Assembly: GCA_002923195.1 (NCBI GenBank)
Contig: BDTH01000076.1
Location: 1-42,951, forward strand
Source of the DNA: a bacterium BMS3Abin15
GTDB taxonomy: Bacteria > Patescibacteriota > Minisyncoccia > Moranbacterales > 2-12-FULL-40-10
DNA: 42,951 nucleotides
Direction: 5' to 3'
Each line of letters starts with the position of its first letter. Positions within the stretch are counted from its first letter, which is position 1. Both the position numbers and the translations under genes were made by a program. The notes below the pieces were generated by a model that did no database searches, was not told the DNA's origin, and saw only the letters and a list, made by a program, of their open reading frames with translations. Shown here piece after piece: positions 27,903-36,526 of the stretch.

Positions 27903-28117
27903 TTTTAAAATTTTTCAAGATGCGATTTTTACCAATAGTGGGGCGCAGTATAACGATGTAATGACGGTTCGATTCTGCTTATCCTGGTACGTTGTAAAAC
28001 TTTTTAAAAATACGGTATAATTAAAGCAGTTAAGCTATATTTGGGCTTGGCTTCAGTATAGCTTTCCGTGTTTTTTTTAAACAAGGAATATCGGCCATAA
28101 ATTGGCAAGGAGGAGAG

Positions 28118-28336
28118 GTGACAATAAGTGAAATATTTGAATTAGGATGGCTTGTGATAAAAAATATTTTCGTATCATTCTTTGGGCCTATTGCCGAGAT
28201 GATATGGAGCCTAACCTATTCCTTCTGGTATTTATTGATTGAAACCCGTGATCCAGTACTTGTAGCTCTCTTGATTGTTCTGGCTTTAGTTACAGTGGTT
28301 GTTGTTTTTGAAAAAACTCCAAAGAAAACACAGTGA
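28118..28336 (+). CDS. Small membrane protein (72 aa), GTG start
   Basis: AAGGAGGAGA SD; TM DPVLVALLIVLALVTVVVVFE. Confidence 0.6.
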   Translation: MTISEIFELGWLVIKNIFVSFFGPIAEMIWSLTYSFWYLLIETRDPVLVALLIVLALVTVVVVFEKTPKKTQ

Positions 28337-28357
28337 GCGACAAATTGTCGCTCACTG
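28331..28357. repeat. Perfect inverted repeat over the stop codon of the small membrane gene
   Basis: CAGTGAGCGACAA-A-TTGTCGCTCACTG. Confidence 0.8.
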
Positions 28358-28384
28358 CATCTCAAAATTTGAACAATTTAAAAT

Positions 28385-29092
28385 ATGACCGACCTTAAAT
28401 TTTTAAGAAAAGAATTAAAATTAAAATCTGATCCAAGGAGAGCGAAGCTCTTGCAGGGATTTTTCAAGACTGGTCCTGGCGAATATGGAGAAGGAGATAT
28501 CTTTTTGGGCATTACTGTGCCAGAGGTGAGAAAAACCGCAACCAAATTCAATGAATTAAAATTTTCAGATGTAAAAAAACTACTGGGATCAAAAATTCAC
28601 GAGGAGCGTCTGACAGCCTTGCTTATCCTGGTTCATAATTTCAACATAGGAAATGAAGCTGAACGGAACAAAATATTCAAATTTTATTTAGCCAATACTA
28701 AAAACATAAATAACTGGGACTTAGTGGACTTATCGGCGCATAAAATAGTGGGGGAACATATCCTAGATAGATCAAGAAATATATTATACAAACTAGCCCG
28801 TTCAAAAAAATTGTGGGAAAAAAGAATATCAATAATTTCAACGTTTGCGTTCATAAGAGACAACGAGCTTAAGGATAGCTTAAAAATTTCAGAAATACTG
28901 CTTAATGACGACCATGATCTAATCCACAAAGCGGTTGGCTGGGTCTTGAGGGAGGTGGGAAAGAAGTCATTAGCAACGGAAGAAAAATTTTTAAAAAAAC
29001 ATTATAAAAAAATGCCCCGAACGATGCTAAGATACGCCATAGAAAAGTTTCCGGAGAAAAAAAGAAAAGCTTATTTAAAGGGGAATATCTAA
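28385..29092 (+). CDS. DNA alkylation repair protein (AlkD-like HEAT repeat)
   Basis: GITVPEVRKTATKF, HEERLTALLILVHNF, NNWDLVDLSAHKIVG, KAVGWVLREVGKKS, MPRTMLRYAIEKFPEKKRKAYL. Confidence 0.9.
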   Translation: MTDLKFLRKELKLKSDPRRAKLLQGFFKTGPGEYGEGDIFLGITVPEVRKTATKFNELKFSDVKKLLGSKIHEERLTALLILVHNFNIGNEAERNKIFKFYLANTKNINNWDLVDLSAHKIVGEHILDRSRNILYKLARSKKLWEKRISIISTFAFIRDNELKDSLKISEILLNDDHDLIHKAVGWVLREVGKKSLATEEKFLKKHYKKMPRTMLRYAIEKFPEKKRKAYLKGNI

Positions 29093-29108
29093 TTTTTTTA
29101 ATTGTATC

Positions 29109-29555
29109 ATGAAAACAGACTTAGTAATTGCAGGATATATTATTCATCAAGATAAAGCTCTGCTTATTCATCACAAGAAGCTGGACTCATGGCTTCCTGT
29201 TGGCGGGCATATTGATGAAAATGAAACACCCGACCAAGCATTGCTCCGCGAAATTAAAGAAGAAGTCGATATTGACGTAGAAATACTTAATAAAAGTGAT
29301 ATTCCTTTAGGCGGTAACACCAAGCGCAATCTTGCTACGCCTTTTTGTGTTAATATTCATTCAGTTGGAGACCACGACCATTGTTGTTTATTTTATGTCT
29401 GTAAAGCTATAAATCCGGAACAATTGAAAATAAATGAGGAATTAAAAAATTTTAAATGGTTTACGAAAGATGATTTAAATAAAAATCATGTTCCTGTTGA
29501 TGTAAGAAACATATGCTTAAGAGCTTTTGACTTATACAACAGTTTTTCAAAGTAG
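29109..29555 (+). CDS. NUDIX hydrolase
   Basis: GGHIDENETPDQALLREIKEEVDID Nudix box. Confidence 0.9.
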   Translation: MKTDLVIAGYIIHQDKALLIHHKKLDSWLPVGGHIDENETPDQALLREIKEEVDIDVEILNKSDIPLGGNTKRNLATPFCVNIHSVGDHDHCCLFYVCKAINPEQLKINEELKNFKWFTKDDLNKNHVPVDVRNICLRAFDLYNSFSK

Positions 29556-29605
29556 CACTTATCTAAAACGTTTAGCTAAATTTAATTAATAATTAAAATA
29601 AACCT

Positions 29606-29968
29606 ATGAGCTTATTAAAGCAATGGATTATAATCTCGCTGGTGATTTTTGCTGTCGCCTATATCGCTCCCGGAATAATGGTGGCCAATTTTACCACTGC
29701 CGTAGTTACGGCGGTAATTTTGGGACTTATCAACGCTTTCTTGCGTCCAATACTCATAATTTTCACGCTGCCCATTAATATTTTGACCTTGGGACTGTTT
29801 ACTTTCGTCATCAATGCCTTATTGGTTATGCTGACTGATAAATTAATCATAGGGTTTAGCGTGGCCAGCTTCGGGTGGGCGCTTATTTTAAGCTTGATAC
29901 TTTCTATCGTTAATTTCAGCATTAGCCACCGGGGAGAGAAATATGACGCGGAGAAATTCGGCAGTTAA
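29606..29968 (+). CDS. 4-TM phage-holin-superfamily-IV-like membrane protein
   Basis: VTAVILGLINAFLRPILIIFTLPINILTLGLFTFVINALLVMLTDKLI. Confidence 0.8.
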   Translation: MSLLKQWIIISLVIFAVAYIAPGIMVANFTTAVVTAVILGLINAFLRPILIIFTLPINILTLGLFTFVINALLVMLTDKLIIGFSVASFGWALILSLILSIVNFSISHRGEKYDAEKFGS

Positions 29969-29974
29969 ATAATA

Positions 29975-29994
29975 GTACATACCTTAGTACGTAC
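29975..29994. promoter_or_regulatory. Operator-like inverted repeat GTACATAC-N4-GTACGTAC
   Basis: Same architecture as 38214-38233; 6 nt upstream of the AbrB-like ORF. Confidence 0.55.
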
Positions 29995-30000
29995 TAAAAA

Positions 30001-30165
30001 ATGAAAAAATATATTAACAAGCTATCTAAAACTTCGAAGTATAGTTATTATCTTGTAATTCCCAAAGAAATTATTGACAAGTACGGCTGGAAAGAAAAAC
30101 AGAAGCTAGTCGTTAAAGATAAGGGAAGGGGAAAACTTGAAATACACGATTGGAGGAGAAAATAA
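30001..30165 (+). CDS. AbrB/SpoVT-like DNA-binding protein (54 aa)
   Basis: Short ORF absent from the track: MKKYINKLSKTSKYSYYLVIPKEIIDKYGWKEKQKLVVKDKGRGKLEIHDWRRK*. Confidence 0.65.
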   Translation: MKKYINKLSKTSKYSYYLVIPKEIIDKYGWKEKQKLVVKDKGRGKLEIHDWRRK

Positions 30166-30195
30166 ATTATATTTTAAGAATTGCAGCCTGATTTT

Positions 30196-31836
30196 ATGTC
30201 GCATATAAATGATTTTTTAGCCAGTGTGCATTATTTAAACCACCCGTATCTCTCCGGTTTGAGCGCGTTAATACTTTTGTCGTTGGGTGTTTTTGTTTTT
30301 TTAAAAAATAAAAAATCTGAGCTATACAGGGTCTTCTTTTGGTTGAATTTTACAATTGGCGTTTGGTTTTTTGGCAATGCTTTAGTTATGGCTAACTTTA
30401 AGAATACTGATCTTGCGATTTTTTGGTTCAAGGTTGCCTATGTGGGAGCGATCCTCATCTCCGCAACTTATTATCATTTTTACCTAGCTTACTTTAAAAG
30501 AAGCAAAACGGTTCTTTATTACTTTATCTATGCTATTGCCGCGTTAGAAATTGTTTATTTGTGGTTTTTTGCAGACCTAAAGCCGTTGTCTTATGTTTTG
30601 CCAAATGTAGGTTTGGTTTTTCCATGGATATCACATTTTTCCTATCTTTTAATTTTTGACATGCTTAAGTACATTGTCATTTCAATAGCGGTAGCAGTGT
30701 CTTTTTTAAAAGTATGCAGAAAAGAGATAAATTATTCTAAAAAGGATCAGTTGAAATGGCTAGCAATATTGTTTTTTGTACTCTCGCTCGGCGCGCTAGA
30801 ATGGATAACAGTATTTAATATACCGCTCCATATGGCGTGGATAGTAGTGCCCATCTTTTCCGCGTTTATGGCCTACGCCATTCTCAAATACCAGCTAATG
30901 GATGTAAAGGTAGTAATTAAGAAAGCTTTCTTCTACTCAATAGGAATGGCATTAGTCAGTTGTTCTATTGTAGGCATAAGCTTCCTGGGAAGTTGGTTTG
31001 CAAAAAACATCCCCGGCTTTCAGTTTTGGATAGTGCCAGCGGTTGCTGGATTTTTCGCCTTTATAGTTGGTAACATTTTCTGGCAAAAATCAAAGCAGGT
31101 GGAAAAAGCTTATGCAGTGGAAAAACAGGCTCGTGAAGAACTTCAAAATCTCGGTGAAGTGAAGGATCAATTCATTCTTGCTACTCAGCATCATCTGAGA
31201 ACGCCGCTAAGTATAATAAAAGGGTATCTCTCTACGGTTCTGGAGAGTAATAGTATTAATTCTGAAGATAGGCAACATTTGGACAGAACCCTGGAATCTA
31301 CAGATCGGCTTATAGGTACAGTCAATGAACTTCTGGATGTTGCTCAAATAGAAGTCGGGAAAAAGACTCTGGACATTAAACCTATTAATATAAAAAAATT
31401 GATAGAAGAAATAATTGGGGAACTTAGCAATGAAGCTAAGGAAAAGAATATTGAAATTGAAATATTTCCCAATAAGGATTGGCCCGATGTTATGGCTGAT
31501 AAGGAAAAAATTAAAATAGCGCTTACTAACCTCATTGATAATGCTGTGAAATATACTAAAGAAGGGGAAATAATAATAATGGGCAAAAAAACAAAAGACT
31601 GTTTCCAGATATCCATTAAGGATACGGGCATTGGCGTTGATCCCAAAAAAATAAAGACTATATTTTCCAAGTATTTCGAAAGAGGTAAAGAGGCCAAGAA
31701 AATATTCACCACTGGCAGAGGCATTGGTCTTTTTATCGCTGCCAATATAATTAAAGCTCATAATGGAAAAATCTACGCTAAGAGCCAAGGTGTCGGTAAA
31801 GGCAGTGAATTCATTATAGAATTACCAATAAAATAA
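30196..31836 (+). CDS. Multi-TM sensor histidine kinase (copy 2)
   Basis: Paralog of 22186-23793; TQHHLRTPLSIIKG, NLIDNAVKYTK, TGRGIGLFIAANIIKAHNGKI. ATG at 30196 preferred over TTG at 30181. Confidence 0.9.
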   Translation: MSHINDFLASVHYLNHPYLSGLSALILLSLGVFVFLKNKKSELYRVFFWLNFTIGVWFFGNALVMANFKNTDLAIFWFKVAYVGAILISATYYHFYLAYFKRSKTVLYYFIYAIAALEIVYLWFFADLKPLSYVLPNVGLVFPWISHFSYLLIFDMLKYIVISIAVAVSFLKVCRKEINYSKKDQLKWLAILFFVLSLGALEWITVFNIPLHMAWIVVPIFSAFMAYAILKYQLMDVKVVIKKAFFYSIGMALVSCSIVGISFLGSWFAKNIPGFQFWIVPAVAGFFAFIVGNIFWQKSKQVEKAYAVEKQAREELQNLGEVKDQFILATQHHLRTPLSIIKGYLSTVLESNSINSEDRQHLDRTLESTDRLIGTVNELLDVAQIEVGKKTLDIKPINIKKLIEEIIGELSNEAKEKNIEIEIFPNKDWPDVMADKEKIKIALTNLIDNAVKYTKEGEIIIMGKKTKDCFQISIKDTGIGVDPKKIKTIFSKYFERGKEAKKIFTTGRGIGLFIAANIIKAHNGKIYAKSQGVGKGSEFIIELPIK

Positions 31837-31859
31837 TTTATATTGTATAATTACGTATT

Positions 31860-32570
31860 ATGAGTAAATTAGTTTTTGACATCGAAACGGTCGGAGAGGA
31901 TTTTGATTCACTAGATAAGACCACTCAGGAGGTATTGACACGTTGGATTAAGAAGGAGTCAGTAAGCGATTCGGAATACAGGATTTCTCTTGAAGACTTG
32001 AAAAGCGGAATGGGTTTTTCGCCCTTGACTGGCGAAATTGTGGCCATGGGTGTTTTAGATGTGGAGAAAAGCAAGGGCGGAGTATATTACCAGGCGCCGG
32101 GCGAGAAAGTTGAAAATTTTGAAGAAGATGGAATAAAGTTTGAAGCGATGAGTGAAAAAGAGCTACTGGAAAAATTCTGGAACATAGCGGAAAAATACAC
32201 GGAATTTATCGATTTTAACGGCAAAAGCTTTGACGTTCCTTTTATAATGGTTAGGTCGGCTATTCACAAGGTCAAACCCTCAAAGAATTTAATGTCTAAC
32301 CGGTATCTGGGAAGCCAGAAATTTGATGCCAAACACGTGGATCTTTTGGATGAATTGACTTATTACGGAGCGGTGCGAAGAAAGGGAGGGCTGCATCTGT
32401 GGTGCCGGGCCTTCGGCATAAAAAGTCCCAAGGATGAAGGTGTAACCGGTGATGATGTAGGAAAGTTATTTAAAGAGAAAAAGTTCGCTGATATTGCCAA
32501 ATACAATGTAAGAGATCTCTATGCTACCAAGGAACTCTATGAATACTGGGATAAATACATAAGATTTTAA
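31860..32570 (+). CDS. Predicted 3'-5' exonuclease (DnaQ/PolB-like RNase H fold)
   Basis: LVFDIETVGEDF, FNGKSFDVPFIMVRS, YNVRDLYATKELYEYW. Confidence 0.8.
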   Translation: MSKLVFDIETVGEDFDSLDKTTQEVLTRWIKKESVSDSEYRISLEDLKSGMGFSPLTGEIVAMGVLDVEKSKGGVYYQAPGEKVENFEEDGIKFEAMSEKELLEKFWNIAEKYTEFIDFNGKSFDVPFIMVRSAIHKVKPSKNLMSNRYLGSQKFDAKHVDLLDELTYYGAVRRKGGLHLWCRAFGIKSPKDEGVTGDDVGKLFKEKKFADIAKYNVRDLYATKELYEYWDKYIRF

Positions 32571-32599
32571 TAAAATAAAAATATAACAAGGAGGTGTTT

Positions 32600-32773
32600 G
32601 TGAGAGAGACGAAAGTTTTTTACGGTTCAGCAGTAGAAGATTTGCGGATAGCTTTTTTAAAAAATAAAGATGTAATAACAGGGGATCTGGCAGTAGGTTA
32701 TTTCAACCCCGAGTCTCAACCTCCGCCGTTCGGATCACCCTCATGGGCTAATGATTACGGGATAGACGATTGA
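32600..32773 (+). CDS. Hypothetical small protein (57 aa), GTG start
   Basis: AAGGAGGTG SD; MRETKVFYGSAVEDLRIAFLKNKDVITGDLAVGYFNPESQPPPFGSPSWANDYGIDD*. Confidence 0.55.
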   Translation: MRETKVFYGSAVEDLRIAFLKNKDVITGDLAVGYFNPESQPPPFGSPSWANDYGIDD

Positions 32774-32792
32774 AAAATAAAGGGAGGTATGT

Positions 32793-33263
32793 ATGCTCAT
32801 AAAAGCATTAACCATATTGGCAATGTCAGTTATATTGATTATTTTCTCTTGCCCGATTTTAATAGCCGGTGAGGAAGAAATATTCGCTATGACTGAATGG
32901 AAAAAGGTCATCGACCTTGCAGAAAAAGAAAATACTAGATTGAGAAAAGAGGTCGAGGACGTTACTGATCTATTAGAGGGGAAAATAATTTGTGGCACCA
33001 ATGTTGTTGTTCCCAGCGCTAAGGTCAAAGACGAACTCACGGTTATCCTAAGCGAAGCAAAGAAGCTTATTGCTCAAAGTAAGCAAATGACTAATAATGT
33101 TTCTGTTGAAAACGAAACAGACCTCATGGATTTATCTGATAGGATGTCTAAAAAACTATTAATTGCCAACAACGGACACGTAATGATAGCGGAGGATATA
33201 AAAAAATTCAAAAGCCTTCCTCTGTGCGACAAGGCAGAAACTATTAAAAAATTGCGGATCTAA
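32793..33263 (+). CDS. Hypothetical exported coiled-coil protein
   Basis: GGGAGG SD; N-terminal signal/TM MLIKALTILAMSVILIIFSCPILIAGEEE. Confidence 0.6.
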   Translation: MLIKALTILAMSVILIIFSCPILIAGEEEIFAMTEWKKVIDLAEKENTRLRKEVEDVTDLLEGKIICGTNVVVPSAKVKDELTVILSEAKKLIAQSKQMTNNVSVENETDLMDLSDRMSKKLLIANNGHVMIAEDIKKFKSLPLCDKAETIKKLRI

Positions 33264-33304
33264 TTTCCCAAGGAGTTCTTATAAGATAAGAGGAGGAGTA
33301 AAAA

Positions 33305-33475
33305 ATGAAAAAAGACCCATTAAAGAAAGCAGTTGCTGCGGCAAAGTCATTTGAAAACACTCCGGCAGTTAAGGGCTATGGTGGTAAAAAAATAACAGGG
33401 GCGGTCTTTACGAGGTCTACAGCGGAGTCAGGTGAATTGGCAAGGGCAATTAGGAAGGCAACAGGAAAGGAATGA
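33305..33475 (+). CDS. Hypothetical small basic protein (56 aa)
   Basis: AGAGGAGGAG SD; MKKDPLKKAVAAAKSFENTPAVKGYGGKKITGAVFTRSTAESGELARAIRKATGKE*; strong terminator follows. Confidence 0.55.
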   Translation: MKKDPLKKAVAAAKSFENTPAVKGYGGKKITGAVFTRSTAESGELARAIRKATGKE

Positions 33476-33482
33476 ATGTTAT

Positions 33483-33518
33483 TCAGCGCAATTTTAACAA
33501 ATTGCGCTGATTTTTTTT
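33483..33518 (+). terminator. Strong Rho-independent terminator
   Basis: TCAGCGCAATTT-TAAC-AAATTGCGCTGA-TTTTTTTT (12-bp perfect stem). Confidence 0.95.
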
Positions 33519-33540
33519 AGAGTGTTATAATGATTAGACT

Positions 33541-34746
33541 ATGATAAAAACACAAGAACCATATACTCCTCTGGCTGATAAAATGAGGCCTGATAGCCTG
33601 GAAGACTTTTTCGGCCAGGAAGAATTAGTGGGAAAAAGCTCATATCTTAAAGGCGCTATTGAGACGGATCAGGTTCCGTCGATGATTTTTTGGGGTCCGC
33701 CGGGAAGTGGCAAAACCACTCTGGCCTCAATAGTAGCTAAAAAAACTGATTCGGATTTTCTTCAGCTTAGTGCAGTAACTAGCGGAGTAAAGGAGATAAG
33801 AAGCATAATTGACAGGGCTAAGGAAAATAAAAAAATAGGCAGAAAAACTGTTTTATTTGTTGATGAAATCCATCGCTGGAACAAATCCCAGCAAGATACT
33901 CTGCTTCCCCATGTCGAACAGGGAGTAATTATTTTAATTGGAGCCACCACTGAAAATCCCAGCTTTGAAGTGATTTCCGCTTTACTTTCGCGGGCCAGAG
34001 TTTTTGTTTTGCATAAATTAAGCGCTGGCGATATCGAAAAAATAATTCAGCGGTCGCTAAAAGATAAAGAAAAAGGGCTAGGAAAAGAAAATATCAAAAT
34101 AAATGAAAAAATAACAAAACTTATTGCCCAACTGTCTAACGGAGACGCCAGGGCAGCGCTTAATACTTTAGAATCTTGCGCCAATCAGAATAAAAAGATC
34201 ACGGAAGAATTAGTAAAGAAAGTTTTGCAAAAGTCGCATCTATTTTATGATAAAGGAGGAGAAGAACACTATAATATTATTTCCGCTCTGCACAAATCAA
34301 TGCGCGGCGGGGATGCTAATGCATCACTTTACTGGCTGGCCAGAATGCTGGAAGGCGGCGAAGATCCTATTTATGTGGCTCGCCGATTGGTACGATTTGC
34401 CTCAGAAGATATTGGGCTGGCTAATAACACAGCTCTTATTCTGGCCAATGCCGTTTTTGATGCTTGCCAAAAGTTAGGAATGCCGGAGTGTAATGTTCAT
34501 TTAGCACAGTGCGTAATTTACTTGGCAAAATCTAAGAAAGATATTTCCGCTTATCAGGGATACCATGAAGCCAAGAAAGACGTGGAAAAATTAGGCAACC
34601 TCCCCGTTCCTCTGCATATCAGAAATGCTCCAACGAAATTAATGAAAGATTTAAAATACGGAAAAGATTATAAGTACACTCCTAAAGAAGATAGTTCGGA
34701 GCAGGAGTATCTTCCTGAAGAAATAAAGAATAAGAAATATATTTAA
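33541..34746 (+). CDS. rarA: Replication-associated recombination protein A (AAA ATPase)
   Basis: PLADKMRPDSLEDFFGQEELVG, WGPPGSGKTTLA, FVDEIHRWNKSQQDTLLPHVEQG. Confidence 0.95.
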   Translation: MIKTQEPYTPLADKMRPDSLEDFFGQEELVGKSSYLKGAIETDQVPSMIFWGPPGSGKTTLASIVAKKTDSDFLQLSAVTSGVKEIRSIIDRAKENKKIGRKTVLFVDEIHRWNKSQQDTLLPHVEQGVIILIGATTENPSFEVISALLSRARVFVLHKLSAGDIEKIIQRSLKDKEKGLGKENIKINEKITKLIAQLSNGDARAALNTLESCANQNKKITEELVKKVLQKSHLFYDKGGEEHYNIISALHKSMRGGDANASLYWLARMLEGGEDPIYVARRLVRFASEDIGLANNTALILANAVFDACQKLGMPECNVHLAQCVIYLAKSKKDISAYQGYHEAKKDVEKLGNLPVPLHIRNAPTKLMKDLKYGKDYKYTPKEDSSEQEYLPEEIKNKKYI

Positions 34747-34755
34747 ACTTTTTAA

Positions 34756-34787
34756 TTTACTTCAGTATTCTAGTATACTAAAGTAAA
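34756..34787. promoter_or_regulatory. Palindromic operator-like site, copy 1, just upstream of ddl
   Basis: TTTACTTCAGTATTCT|AGTATACTAAAGTAAA: 14/16 symmetric positions. Confidence 0.6.
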
Positions 34788-34793
34788 AAATCC

Positions 34794-35894
34794 ATGAAGA
34801 GATTAAAAATTAGTTTGATATTCGGGGGTAAGAGCGGGGAGTATGAAGTTTCTCTGATTTCAGCCCGCTCAATTTATAACGCTCTGGATAAGAAAAAATA
34901 TAATATAAAATTAATTGGCATAGACAAATCTGGTATTTGGCATTTAGGTAATTCAAAAAACTTTTGGATCAGCCCGGAAAATCCGGAAAAAATAAAGCTG
35001 AATTTAAAAACTCCGAAAATTACAGCTGTAAATAAAAAAGACAAAGCATATTTAATTGATTTAGAAAACGGAAAAAATATTACGGACATTGATGTATTTT
35101 TCCCGATTACCCACGGTACTTTCGGGGAAGATGGTTGTTTACAGGGGTTCTTAGAGCTTCTGGACACTGCCTATGTCGGTTCGGGAGTCTTGGGATCATC
35201 AGTGGGAATGGATAAGGATATAATGAAACGCCTTTTTATAGAGGCCGGAATTTTAACCTGCAAATTCCAAACTCTTAATAAATCAAACGTAGGCAAAAAA
35301 AACATCAATAATATTATAAAGAAATTAAAATTCCCGATATTTGTAAAACCAGCCAATCTCGGTTCGTCAGTGGGAATTTCCAAAGCAGGTGATAAAAAAG
35401 AACTGAACAAGGCGATAAAGAACGCTTTCCAGTATGATAATAAAATTATCCTAGAAGAATGTGTTAATGGACGAGAAATTGAATGTTCTGTTTTAGGGAA
35501 TGAAAGGCCTATTGCTTCAGTTCCCGGAGAAATAAAATTAAAGCGTGGATTTTATTCATATGGCGCGAAATACATTGACGAAGATACGGCCGTTCCGGTG
35601 CCAAGAGCGGACTTAACCAGGAAAGAAATTAAAAAAATTCAGGACGTGGCAGTAAAGATTTTCAAAACTCTGGGATGTGAGGGAATGGGAAGAGTGGACT
35701 TTTTCTTAACGAAAAATGGAAAATTGTATGCCAATGAAATCAATACTTTGCCGGGATTTACCAGTGTCAGTATGTATCCTAAAATGTTTGAAGAATCCGG
35801 AATTCCGTATCCAAAATTACTAGACAAATTGATTCAGTTGGGAATGGAAAGGAAAAGGAGAAATGATAAACTAAGAAGAGATTTTCATCTTTGA
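34794..35894 (+). CDS. ddl: D-alanine--D-alanine ligase
   Basis: SLIFGGKSGEYEVSLISARSIYNAL, PITHGTFGEDGCLQGFLEL, FVKPANLGSSVGISK, NEINTLPGFTSVSMYPKMFEESG. Confidence 0.96.
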   Translation: MKRLKISLIFGGKSGEYEVSLISARSIYNALDKKKYNIKLIGIDKSGIWHLGNSKNFWISPENPEKIKLNLKTPKITAVNKKDKAYLIDLENGKNITDIDVFFPITHGTFGEDGCLQGFLELLDTAYVGSGVLGSSVGMDKDIMKRLFIEAGILTCKFQTLNKSNVGKKNINNIIKKLKFPIFVKPANLGSSVGISKAGDKKELNKAIKNAFQYDNKIILEECVNGREIECSVLGNERPIASVPGEIKLKRGFYSYGAKYIDEDTAVPVPRADLTRKEIKKIQDVAVKIFKTLGCEGMGRVDFFLTKNGKLYANEINTLPGFTSVSMYPKMFEESGIPYPKLLDKLIQLGMERKRRNDKLRRDFHL

Positions 35895-36023
35895 AAATAT
35901 ATTTTATTTCCATTATACGACATTTTACCGCGATCGCGAGATATTGTCACAAATTATTTTTTTTAGCACGTTTTGTATCAGTCACTGCAAGATATATTTC
36001 TTGAATCTAAGCTAGATTTTATC

Positions 36024-36051
36024 CACTTCAGTATTCTAGAATACTGAAGTG
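36024..36051. promoter_or_regulatory. Perfect 28-bp palindrome, operator-like site copy 2
   Basis: CACTTCAGTATTCT|AGAATACTGAAGTG; shares half-site ACTTCAGTATTCT with 34756-34787. Confidence 0.7.
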
Positions 36052-36116
36052 CCAATCTTAGTATTAATAGAGAACCAATCTGTATTTTTGCCAATATTGA
36101 CTGTTTAAAACGAAAC

Positions 36117-36140
36117 CTGCTAGACTAATAGCAGTTTTTT
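36117..36140 (+). terminator. Terminator/attenuator-like hairpin
   Basis: CTGCTA-GACTAA-TAGCAG-TTTTTT, between the palindrome and the gene cluster at 36197. Confidence 0.6.
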
Positions 36141-36196
36141 GGTTTCTTAACAATGAAATATACGTTAACCCTAAAAATGTACAAGGGAGGTAAAGG

Positions 36197-36505
36197 ATGA
36201 AATTTGGCCCCTGGGAAACACTAGCAACCGCCACAGTAATTTCAGCTGTTTTGATGTTTTTGTTTTTTTTGGCACTACATTTTAAAACAAGAAACAACAG
36301 AAAGAAGAAGGAAAATAAGGGGGAAAATATGGATGAGGGAACTGTGCTGAAAAAAGTTGTAAAGGCGGCACTTTCAAAGGAAACGTGCGTTACGGAAACT
36401 TTCGGCCCCAGAAACAAAATCATCGGAGCTACGGCCCTTACGAGATCAAAAGGAGTTGACATTGCGAAGGATATTAAAGAAGTTATGAAAGAAAGGTCTA
36501 TGTAA
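36197..36505 (+). CDS. Hypothetical small single-TM protein
   Basis: GGGAGG SD; TM TLATATVISAVLMFLFFLALHF. Confidence 0.6.
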   Translation: MKFGPWETLATATVISAVLMFLFFLALHFKTRNNRKKKENKGENMDEGTVLKKVVKAALSKETCVTETFGPRNKIIGATALTRSKGVDIAKDIKEVMKERSM

Positions 36506-36526
36506 AGACCTCAAAAGGAGGGGAAA

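Noticed and set aside
27955-28000. tRNA-like T-loop motif GGTTCGATTC
   Set aside because: Flanking bases do not form a T-stem (GACGG vs CTGCT) and no anticodon or acceptor arms could be built.
31207-31788. 193-aa minus-strand ORF
   Set aside because: Antisense to the conserved HisKA/HATPase region of the kinase; not credible as a gene.
35931-35940. CGCGATCGCG palindrome
   Set aside because: Short, isolated, no second copy noticed and no link to a gene start.
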